Part shown: positions 1-5,058 of the stretch, one piece after another | Layout of the letters: the number at the start of each line of letters is the position of its first letter | How positions within the stretch are numbered: the stretch's first letter is position 1 | Source: Candidatus Latescibacteria bacterium 4484_107 | Lineage (GTDB): Bacteria; Latescibacterota; 4484-107 | Direction: 5' to 3' | DNA length: 11,757 nucleotides | Assembly: GCA_002059205.1 (NCBI GenBank) | Contig: MVCQ01000019.1 | Coordinates: forward strand, 1-11,757 | Notes under the pieces: generated by a model | The model's input: only the letters and a program-made list of their open reading frames with translations | Databases searched by the model: none | What the model was told of the DNA's origin: nothing | Made by a program: the position numbers and the translations under genes

Positions 1-386
1 CCCCGTCGGACATTGACACGCTGGCTTATGCGTGGGATAAGACGGAGGATGTGACGTTGACGGGACGTGCTTTCGAGTATTTCGACAAGATCGAGTATGA
101 GTTGATGGAAACGGGAGCGCACTGGATCGAGTATGGCATCAACGTCGCACCGGAGGGCACCATGGACCCTTCGGACGAACATCCCGACGAGAATTGGGAA
201 GTATTCCGCCGGCCGGTGACGATGTATCTGTTGGACGAGACGGAGACGGATGGCTGGTTCGTCCAGTCGGATTTTGAGTTCAAAATGAGAAAACAGAAGA
301 ATCCGAACACCGGAGAGCCGATCCTGGATCCCGAGACCAAGGCTCAGCTCTGGAAAATCGTGCGATGGACCGAATACGCGGACTGA
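1..386 (+). CDS. C-terminal part of a hypothetical protein (5' end outside window)
   Basis: The reading frame is open from the first complete codon at position 3 to the TGA at 384-386, giving about 127 residues of a protein that begins before the window. I do not recognise the family. The fragment is acidic and rich in Trp and Tyr, has no visible membrane segment, and ends in a stretch reading W-K-I-V-R-W near the terminus. That ending, after alternating polar and hydrophobic strands, resembles the final strands of small alpha+beta NTF2/SnoaL-like domains; this is a weak inference. The ATG at 51 is internal, since the frame is already open upstream. The stop overlaps the start of the next gene as TGATG, so the two are probably translated together. 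Confidence 0.6.
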   Translation, partial: PSDIDTLAYAWDKTEDVTLTGRAFEYFDKIEYELMETGAHWIEYGINVAPEGTMDPSDEHPDENWEVFRRPVTMYLLDETETDGWFVQSDFEFKMRKQKNPNTGEPILDPETKAQLWKIVRWTEYAD

Positions 387-685
387 TGAGGCGCCCAACG
401 CAAACGAACTCTGACGAGACGATGCGCGAGGCGCTGCTTTTGCAGCAGTTGGAGGCGCTCGCGGAGCGATTGGGCGTGAAGGTCCGATACGGTTCGCTCG
501 AGGGAAGCGGGGGGCTGTGTCGGTATGGGGGCGCGACCCATCTGATCCTCAACCAATCGCTTTCGGTGTCGGAGCGGATCGAGGCGTTTGTACGCGCGTT
601 GCGTCAATTGGATCTGGGTGCGGTATTCGTGGCGCCGAAAATTCGGGAGATGATCGGGGAGGAGGACGGCCTGAAAAGGGCTTGA
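386..685 (+). CDS. Small conserved hypothetical protein (99 aa)
   Basis: This frame encodes a 99-residue soluble protein of unknown function. The chosen ATG at 386 forms a TGATG overlap with the stop of the upstream gene, which suggests translational coupling; an in-frame ATG seven codons upstream (365) and another at 422 are alternatives. None has a clear Shine-Dalgarno site. After a polar N-terminus the protein has a leucine-rich helix (L-L-L-Q-Q-L-E-A-L), a Gly-rich turn with G-G-L-C-R, a hydrophobic strand (L-I-L-N) and a final helical region. The pattern recalls small conserved proteins of candidate phyla that share the G-G-L-C-R and L-I-x-N elements, but I cannot name a domain. It lacks an H-E-x-x-H zinc motif. 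Its TGA stop lies inside the -35 box of the next promoter. Confidence 0.7.
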   Translation: MRRPTQTNSDETMREALLLQQLEALAERLGVKVRYGSLEGSGGLCRYGGATHLILNQSLSVSERIEAFVRALRQLDLGAVFVAPKIREMIGEEDGLKRA

Positions 686-710
686 CAAGATTGAAAGGAG
701 GGCTTATATT
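682..710 (+). promoter_or_regulatory. Sigma70-type promoter upstream of iorB
   Basis: A perfect -35 box TTGACA (682-687) is followed after 17 bp by TATATT (705-710), one base from the consensus -10. Transcription would begin near 717, leaving a leader of about 243 nt before iorB. The -35 box overlaps the stop codon of the upstream gene. This is the best promoter match I can see in the window and probably drives the iorB-paaK operon. Confidence 0.7.
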
Positions 711-760
711 TGGATGCCTCTGGAAAGCTTGCACTTAAATGAGGTGTCCGCGCCGGGGCT

Positions 761-785
761 GAATCCAGAATCCAGAATCCAGAAT
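761..785 (+). repeat. Tandem heptamer GAATCCA, 3.6 copies
   Basis: Three exact head-to-tail copies of GAATCCA and a partial fourth lie in the iorB leader, about 45 nt after the predicted transcription start. No reverse-complement partner is visible nearby, unlike most other phrase repeats in this window. Confidence 0.85.
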
Positions 786-800
786 AGCTCCTCCTGACCT

Positions 801-860
801 CTCCCAAGAAACACTTTGTAATCCCCTGCAACGGAAGGAATTCCAAATTGGGAGTTTTTT
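801..860 (+). terminator. Terminator-like hairpin in the iorB leader
   Basis: CTCCCAA (801-807) pairs perfectly with TTGGGAG (848-854), followed at once by six T residues (855-860). The loop is long (40 nt) and holds a small GGAA-GGAA-TTCC hairpin (833-844). The stem plus T-run resembles an intrinsic terminator. Its position between promoter and coding start would fit attenuation, or the end of a short (about 145 nt) RNA starting near 717. The long loop lowers confidence. Confidence 0.45.
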
Positions 861-914
861 AGCTTCTATGTGGTCTGTCAAGAGTGATTTGACGAATAAA
901 GCCAAGCAAAAATC

Positions 915-930
915 GGGCAAAGGATTGCCC
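915..930 (+). other. Small hairpin just before the iorB ribosome-binding site
   Basis: GGGCAA (915-920) and TTGCCC (925-930) form a perfect 6-bp stem with an AGGA tetraloop, ending about 17 nt before the iorB Shine-Dalgarno site. There is no T-run. Its role is unknown. Confidence 0.4.
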
Positions 931-959
931 TCTTACAAAGGCACGTAAAGGAAAATCCG

Positions 960-1535
960 ATGAACCGGAACATCACCAACATCCTCATCGCCGGTGTGGG
1001 CGGTCAGGGTGTACTTCTTGTGAGCGAAATTCTCTCCGAAGCCTGCCTCCGATCCGGGTACGACGTGAAGAAGAGTGAGGTGCACGGGATGGCGCAGCGA
1101 GGCGGCAGCGTTACGAGCCACGTGCGCTTCGGCAAGCAGGTCCATTCTCCCTTGATCGAAAAGGGCCAGGCGGATGTGCTGGTTTCGTTTGAAGAGTTGG
1201 AGGCGCTGCGCTGGATCGCCTTCCTGAAGCCCGGAGGCACGGTGGTCGTCAACGCCCAGCGGATCGCCCCGATGACGGTGTCCAGCGGCGTCGCGACCTA
1301 TCCTGAAGACGTGCTTGAACAACTGAGGGAGCGGACGTCCGGCGTTGTCGTGGTGGATGGCATCGGCATCGCCCGCAACGTGGGAAATCCGAGAGTCGTC
1401 AACGTGGTTTTGTTGGGCGCGCTCTCCAAGCACCTGAACATCGAGGAGAACGTCTGGCGGGAGGCCATAAGCGGCCGGGTTCCGCCCAAAACCATTGATG
1501 TGAATTTGAAAGCATTTGAGGCCGGGAGAGCGTGA
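960..1535 (+). CDS. iorB: Indolepyruvate oxidoreductase subunit beta
   Basis: This 191-residue protein is the gamma-domain (beta) subunit of indolepyruvate:ferredoxin oxidoreductase. The enzyme oxidatively decarboxylates aryl pyruvates from aromatic amino acids to aryl-acetyl-CoA, reducing ferredoxin in the cytoplasm. Seen in the sequence: the glycine loop G-V-G-G-Q-G (residues 12-17) at the N-terminus, then the family block S-E-V-H-G-M-A-Q-R-G-G (39-49), with full family length (about 190). The ATG at 960 follows AAAGGAA with suitable spacing. The catalytic TPP and iron-sulfur subunit IorA normally lies directly upstream, but here hypothetical genes occupy that place, so the partner must be encoded elsewhere. 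The next gene is an aryl-acetate-CoA ligase, which fits the pathway. A generic 2-oxoacid:ferredoxin oxidoreductase gamma subunit is the main alternative. Confidence 0.92.
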   Translation: MNRNITNILIAGVGGQGVLLVSEILSEACLRSGYDVKKSEVHGMAQRGGSVTSHVRFGKQVHSPLIEKGQADVLVSFEELEALRWIAFLKPGGTVVVNAQRIAPMTVSSGVATYPEDVLEQLRERTSGVVVVDGIGIARNVGNPRVVNVVLLGALSKHLNIEENVWREAISGRVPPKTIDVNLKAFEAGRA

Positions 1536-1543
1536 AAGGGTTA

Positions 1544-1590
1544 AGGTTAAGGTTGAGACCACAACGTTTCGATTTTCTTGACCTTAACCT
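1544..1590 (+). repeat. Hairpin of GGTTAA phrase between iorB and paaK
   Basis: The gap begins with GGTTAA repeated in tandem (1539-1554). Segment 1544-1557 (AGGTTAAGGTTGAG) can pair with 1577-1590 (CTTGACCTTAACCT) over 14 positions, two of them G-U, around a 19-nt loop. There is no T-run after it, so it may be an mRNA processing or stability element rather than a terminator. It ends 10 nt before the paaK ribosome-binding site. Confidence 0.7.
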
Positions 1591-1600
1591 GCCGTTATGG

Positions 1601-1607
1601 AAAGGAG
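1601..1607 (+). promoter_or_regulatory. Ribosome-binding site of the phenylacetate-CoA ligase gene
   Basis: AAAGGAG lies 7 nt before the ATG at 1615. It fixes this start and separates it from the hairpin just upstream. Confidence 0.8.
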
Positions 1608-1614
1608 TGTCTAA

Positions 1615-2910
1615 ATGACTTGGAAACAGGATACGATGGAACGGGAAGCGTTGGAAGCTCTGCAACTTAAGCGGCTCAAAGATCTGGTAAAGCGGGTGTA
1701 TGAGAACGTCCCTTTCTACCAAAAGGCGTTGGACGAGCGGGGATTCAAGCCCAGTGACGTCACCTCATTGGACGATTTGCGTAAGCTGCCGATTACGAAT
1801 AAGGACGCTTTACGTCAAAATTATCCATTCGGGATGTTCGCGACACCGATGTCCGAAGTGGCCGAAATTCATGTCTCCTCCGGAACCACAGGCAATCCTA
1901 CGGTGGTGGGGTATAGCCGAAACGACATTGACGTATGGTCTGAGGTGATGGCCCGAACGATCGCGTGCGCCGGCGGCACGAGGGACGACGTCGTCCAGAA
2001 TGCGTACGGATACGGACTGTTCACCGGCGGATTGGGCGTGCATTACGGCGCATTGGCCCTTGGAGCCGCGGTGATTCCTATGTCCTCCGGCGGCACCAAG
2101 CGGCAGTTGAAGCTGATGAAGGATTTTGGAGCCACCATCATCACCTGCACGCCGAGTTACGCGTTGTATATGGCGGAAACGGCGCGGGAACTTGGGATTG
2201 ATCCGGCGGAAAGCTCCTGGCGGATCGGAATCTTCGGCGCGGAGCCGTGGACGGATGGCATGCGTCGGGAAATTGAAAAAGCATGGAATTTGTTGGCTAC
2301 GGATGTGTATGGACTTTCCGAGATTATCGGTCCCGGCGTGGCGCAGGAATGTCCGGCCAAGGACGGCCTGCATATCTGGGCGGATCATTTTCTTCCCGAA
2401 ATTCTCGATCCCGACACGTATGAACCGGTCGCTGAGGGGGAGAGTGGGGTGCTGACCATCACCACGCTGACCAAAGAGGCGATGCCGCTTTTGCGCTACG
2501 CCACCGGGGATATTGTCAGCATTACCTACGCCCCATGCGACGGGTGCGGACGCACGATGCCGCGGATCAGCAAGATCAAGGGCCGCACCGACGACATGCT
2601 GATCATCCGGGGGATAAACGTGTTTCCGTCTCAGATCGAGAGCGTGCTGATGGAGATCGAGGGCGCGCAGCCGCATTACCAGTTGGTTGTCACGAGAGAA
2701 CACAACTTAGATCAGCTGGAAGTCTGGGTGGAAGTAGATGAGCGATTCTTCACCGACGAGATCCGGGGGTTGGAGCTTTTGGAGCGAAAAGTGCGCGAGG
2801 AGATTCAGAATACGCTCCGTCTGAGTGCGCGGGTCAAACTTGTGGAGCCGAAGACGATCCAGCGCAGCGAGGGCAAGGCCAAGCGGGTGATTGATCGGAG
2901 GGAATTGTAA
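1615..2910 (+). CDS. paaK: Phenylacetate-CoA ligase (PaaK-type)
   Basis: This 431-residue adenylate-forming enzyme activates phenylacetate or a related aryl acid with ATP and CoA; in the IOR context it may run in reverse, making ATP and arylacetate from aryl-acetyl-CoA. Seen: the phosphate-binding loop S-S-G-T-T-G (residues 88-93), the adenine-site motif Y-G-L-S-E (232-236), R-Y-A-T-G-D (294-299), a Cys pair C-D-G-C (308-311), the hinge region G-R-T-D-D-M (323-328) leading into the C-terminal domain with N-V-F-P, and a lysine-rich end G-K-A-K-R-V (420-425) where the catalytic Lys of this family lies. Length is normal (about 430). The start has a strong AAAGGAG. It follows iorB by 79 bp and precedes the amidohydrolase by 16 bp, so one operon is likely. 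Exact substrate (phenyl-, hydroxyphenyl- or indoleacetate) cannot be read from the sequence. Confidence 0.93.
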   Translation: MTWKQDTMEREALEALQLKRLKDLVKRVYENVPFYQKALDERGFKPSDVTSLDDLRKLPITNKDALRQNYPFGMFATPMSEVAEIHVSSGTTGNPTVVGYSRNDIDVWSEVMARTIACAGGTRDDVVQNAYGYGLFTGGLGVHYGALALGAAVIPMSSGGTKRQLKLMKDFGATIITCTPSYALYMAETARELGIDPAESSWRIGIFGAEPWTDGMRREIEKAWNLLATDVYGLSEIIGPGVAQECPAKDGLHIWADHFLPEILDPDTYEPVAEGESGVLTITTLTKEAMPLLRYATGDIVSITYAPCDGCGRTMPRISKIKGRTDDMLIIRGINVFPSQIESVLMEIEGAQPHYQLVVTREHNLDQLEVWVEVDERFFTDEIRGLELLERKVREEIQNTLRLSARVKLVEPKTIQRSEGKAKRVIDRREL

Positions 2911-2926
2911 TTTGAAGGAGCCGTCT

Positions 2927-3727
2927 TTGAACATCATTGACATCCACACCCACGCCTTCGCCGACGGGATCGCTCCGAAGGCCATCGAAGCCTTAGAGAA
3001 GTCCAGCGGCACGAAAGCCCTCCTCGACGGCACGATCTCCGATCTTCTGCGTTCGATGAAAAAGGCGGAAGTTGCTTTCTCCGTGATCCAGCCTGTGGCC
3101 ACCAAACCTTCACAGGTGCGGGCCATCAATACTTGGGCGAGCCGGATCGCCGGGAACGGACTCCTTCCATTCGCCACGCTTTATCCCGGCCAGTCGGACT
3201 GGGAGGAGGAGATCGAGCAAATCAGACGCGCGGGCTTTTTGGGAGTCAAGCTCCATCCCGACTACCAGAACTTTGATCCCGACGACAAGGCACTCTTCCC
3301 GATGTACGATAGACTTCAGGCGGAAAATCTCATTGTCCTGTACCATGCCGGCGACGACATCAGCTTCCCGCCTCCCGGACGCGCCACGCCGAAGCGGCTT
3401 CTGAACATCGTGGAACATTTCCCGGATCTGAGGATCATTGCCGCGCATCTGGGCGGATTCGAGATGTGGGATGCGGTCGAGGAATATCTGGTGGGAGAGG
3501 ATCTATATCTGGATACTTGTTATACGTTCGGCCATCTTGAAATCAAACGCATTGTCCGCATTATGGAGCGCCATGGTTTCGACCGCATCCTTTTCGGCAC
3601 GGACTCTCCTTGGAAGGATCAGCGAGAGGAGATTCAGAACATACTCCGCCTGGACATTCCCGACGAGGCAAAGCGCGGGATTTTAGGAGGGAATGCTCGT
3701 AACCTGCTACACTTGAGGAAATGGTGA
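2927..3727 (+). CDS. Amidohydrolase-family metal-dependent hydrolase, TTG start
   Basis: This 266-residue TIM-barrel protein belongs to the amidohydrolase-2 type (PF04909-like), a family of hydrolases and decarboxylases. Seen: the N-terminal metal pair I-D-I-H-T-H (H7, H9), a K-L-H motif (K108, H110), H140 in Y-H-A-G-D, H174 in A-A-H-L-G-G, and D226 in F-G-T-D-S-P-W. The metal-binding set therefore looks complete and the enzyme should be active. The start is assigned to TTG at 2927 because GAAGGAG (2914-2920) lies 6 nt upstream and the metal motif begins right after it; TTG codons at 2891 and 2912 are less likely. It follows the ligase by 16 bp, and its stop overlaps the start of an enolase-superfamily remnant (ATGGTGA at 3721). 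Substrate unknown; a role in aromatic or ring-cleavage metabolism is inference from context. Confidence 0.88.
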   Translation: MNIIDIHTHAFADGIAPKAIEALEKSSGTKALLDGTISDLLRSMKKAEVAFSVIQPVATKPSQVRAINTWASRIAGNGLLPFATLYPGQSDWEEEIEQIRRAGFLGVKLHPDYQNFDPDDKALFPMYDRLQAENLIVLYHAGDDISFPPPGRATPKRLLNIVEHFPDLRIIAAHLGGFEMWDAVEEYLVGEDLYLDTCYTFGHLEIKRIVRIMERHGFDRILFGTDSPWKDQREEIQNILRLDIPDEAKRGILGGNARNLLHLRKW

Positions 3728-3962
3728 AAATAGACCGAGTCGAATGGATTCCCATCACTCTTCCAATGAGCAACCTTTCTGAACAGGATGCGGCGACTTC
3801 GAGGAGCGCTATTTCACGGACGACGTCATCGCCCCCTTCATCGAACTAAACCCCGACGGCGCCATCGAGGTTCCCGCCACGCCGGGGCTTGGAGTAGTGC
3901 CCGATGAAGAGAAGATCAAGCGGTGCACTGTGGAGAGATTGTCGTGGATTAACCCCGTTTGA
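3721..3962 (+). pseudogene. Remnant of a mandelate racemase/muconate-lactonizing enzyme-like gene
   Basis: Two pieces of an enolase-superfamily protein are fused here. From ATG 3721 (or GTG 3724) the first 16 codons read as a typical family N-terminus (V-K-I-D-R-V-E-W-I-P-I-T-L-P). That frame then runs into unrelated codons and stops at 3847-3849. From about 3783, in another frame, the sequence encodes the typical C-terminus: E-R-Y-F-T-D-D-V, then L-N-P-D-G-A-I-E-V-P and P-G-L-G-V, ending at TGA 3960-3962. Intact family members are about 370 residues, so roughly 300 residues, including the whole catalytic barrel, are missing and the frame is broken. The deletion junction lies between about 3768 and 3795. 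The original gene overlapped the amidohydrolase stop and was part of the operon. The assignment rests on pattern memory of the family ends. Confidence 0.65.
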
Positions 3963-4109
3963 TTTCGGATTTTCACCGCAAAGACGCAGAGAGCGCAAAG
4001 AACTTCAACGAGAAGGATAAAGGGGAGAGGGGGCTTCTCCCTTTTCCTTGCCTTTCTTTGTGTCCTTTGCGACTTTGCGGAGCGTATTCATTTTCCGCAA
4101 TCCGAAATC
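3961..4109 (+). repeat. Composite nested inverted repeat (149 bp)
   Basis: The outer arms GATTTCGGATT (3961-3971) and AATCCGAAATC (4099-4109) are a perfect 11-bp inverted repeat. Inside them, 3976-4002 and 4054-4080 are 27-nt imperfect inverted arms (about 22 of 27 match), each made of a CGCAAAG-like phrase repeated about every 8-9 bp. Inside those, AAAGGGGAGA and TCTCCCTTTT form a central stem near 4020-4045. The left edge overlaps the stop codon of the enolase-superfamily remnant. The layout resembles a miniature inverted-repeat element, but it has no transposase and no obvious target duplication. Confidence 0.8.
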
Positions 4110-4163
4110 CGCAATTCGAGGAGAGAAGTTGTAGGGACGCTCAGCAAAGCCCGGGAAAATCTT

Positions 4164-4322
4164 TTGAGTCGTCTTGCTTTTGAGTTGATCAAAATAGATT
4201 TTGCGATGCTTGTGGTGGGGCCATTTCTGAAGCCTGAGATCTTCCAGCGATGGCTTGTTGGTGTGGGGAGCATAATACTCATCGTCTTTTTAGCGGTAGC
4301 TCTCATTTTTGAGGAGGGATAG
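4164..4322 (+). CDS. Possible small membrane protein
   Basis: In this 499-bp region without a standard gene, one frame encodes a 52-residue product from TTG 4164 (or a shorter one from TTG 4185) to TAG 4320-4322. It has a polar N-terminus (S-R-L-A-F-E-L-I-K-I-D), a first hydrophobic stretch around residues 13-22, and a convincing transmembrane segment around residues 31-49 (L-V-G-V-G-S-I-I-L-I-V-F-L-A-V-A-L-I-F) ending in E-E-G. The frame stays open upstream through the repeat but has no ATG or GTG. A Shine-Dalgarno-like AGGAGAG (4119-4125) has no usable start codon after it. It may be a small membrane protein with an unusual start, or a decayed one. No family recognised. Confidence 0.35.
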   Translation: MSRLAFELIKIDFAMLVVGPFLKPEIFQRWLVGVGSIILIVFLAVALIFEEG

Positions 4323-4356
4323 TAAGAATAATCCATCGGCTTATGTTGCCGTCACT

Positions 4357-4461
4357 ATGGTAAGCTTCGCCGCAATGCTGGTGGCGATTGCCTTGTATGA
4401 TTGGATCGCTCGAAGAAAAGAAGCGAAGAAGCTAAATCCTCAGATGAAAGGAGGCAGACCT
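4357..4461 (+). other. Transmembrane-encoding segment in frame with the ACT gene
   Basis: Upstream of the ACT-domain gene, and in the same frame with no stop between, lies a segment encoding a single hydrophobic helix (V-A-V-T-M-V-S-F-A-A-M-L-V-A-I-A-L-Y) followed by basic residues (A-R-R-K-E-A-K-K). In-frame starts are ATG 4357 and ATG 4444, or TTG 4309. A strong GAGGAGGG (4311-4318) has no start codon at proper distance. It could be a lost small membrane gene whose stop has gone, or an N-terminal membrane anchor producing a longer 179-residue ACT protein. The strong ribosome-binding site before 4462 argues that the ACT protein is normally made without it. Confidence 0.35.
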
Positions 4462-4893
4462 ATGCTCGTCAAACAACTATCCATCTTCTTAGAGAACCGT
4501 TCGGGAAGATTGAGCGAGGTGACCCAGGTCTTGGGAGATGCGAAGGTCAATATCCGCGCTTTGTCCCTGGCGGACACCTCGGACTTCGGCATCCTGAGGC
4601 TGATCGTGGACCGGCCCGACGAGGCGTGCAACATCCTGAAAAAAATCGGCTTTACGATCCGGGAGACGGACGTGCTGGCCGTGGAGGTGGCGGACCAGCC
4701 CGGAGGATTGTCTCGGGTATTGGACCGCTTTGCTTCCTCCGGCGTGAACGTGGAATACATGTATGCCTTCGTGGAAAAATCCGGGGATCAGGCCATCATG
4801 ATCTTCCGGGTGGAGGACCCGGAGCGCGCTGCGACATTGCTGACGGAAAGCGGCGTGCGCCTGCTCAGTGGCGACGCGGTGTATGCCCTTTAA
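4462..4893 (+). CDS. Tandem ACT-domain protein (amino-acid sensor)
   Basis: This 143-residue cytoplasmic protein consists of two ACT domains. The first (about residues 2-66) begins L-V-K-Q-L-S-I-F-L-E-N-R-S-G-R-L with the glycine-containing helix turn of the family. The second (about 70-140) begins A-V-E-V-A-D-Q-P-G-G-L. ACT domains bind small ligands, usually amino acids, and regulate partners; stand-alone tandem forms recur beside phenylacetate-CoA ligase, IOR and branched-chain-type ABC transporter genes. The start at ATG 4462 is chosen because AAGGAGG lies 7 nt upstream, although the frame is open further upstream through a membrane-segment-coding stretch. It stands between the IOR-ligase operon and the uptake genes, which fits sensing of the transported amino acid. 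Ligand and partner cannot be read from the sequence. Confidence 0.9.
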   Translation: MLVKQLSIFLENRSGRLSEVTQVLGDAKVNIRALSLADTSDFGILRLIVDRPDEACNILKKIGFTIRETDVLAVEVADQPGGLSRVLDRFASSGVNVEYMYAFVEKSGDQAIMIFRVEDPERAATLLTESGVRLLSGDAVYAL

Positions 4894-4901
4894 CCCCTGA
4901 G

Positions 4902-4967
4902 ATTTGGTGAGTGGTGAGTGGTGAGTGGTGGGTTGGTTCCCGATCACCAATAACCAAATCACCAAAT
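4902..4967 (+). repeat. TGGTGAG tandem phrase hairpin after the ACT gene
   Basis: ATTTGGTGA (4902-4910) and TCACCAAAT (4959-4967) form a perfect 9-bp outer stem. Between them the left arm is a 7-bp tandem array (TGGTGAG, about four copies, 4905-4932). The right arm is a looser ATCACCAATAACCAAA array (4943-4958) that can pair with it. Again there is no T-run after the hairpin. Confidence 0.75.
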
Positions 4968-5046
4968 TATGCCGTTTGGAGGAGGTGATGTCACGGAAAA
5001 CAATGCCGCAGGGGGGGGATGGAGACTCGTTACGTAACCCTAAAGC

Positions 5047-5053
5047 AAAGGAG
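5047..5053 (+). promoter_or_regulatory. Ribosome-binding site deciding the porin start
   Basis: AAAGGAG lies 5 nt before ATG 5059. It overlaps the GTG at 5053, which rules out that earlier in-frame start. Confidence 0.8.
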
Positions 5054-5058
5054 TGGTT

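Noticed and set aside
868..948. 26-codon lysine-rich frame just before iorB
   Set aside because: No well-placed ribosome-binding site, and no run of aromatic codons that would mark it as an attenuation leader peptide. Too short to support.
717..960. T-box leader for an aromatic amino acid operon
   Set aside because: I could not find the conserved T-box sequence or specifier stem; only a generic terminator-like hairpin is visible.
1810..2703. Minus-strand open frame of about 297 codons inside the phenylacetate-CoA ligase gene
   Set aside because: The plus strand carries a complete set of ligase motifs over the same bases; the antisense product is rich in His and Arg with no recognisable fold.
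2891..2926. Longer amidohydrolase start at TTG 2891 overlapping the ligase gene
   Set aside because: The extra 12 residues have no family support, and GAAGGAG sits at the right distance before TTG 2927.
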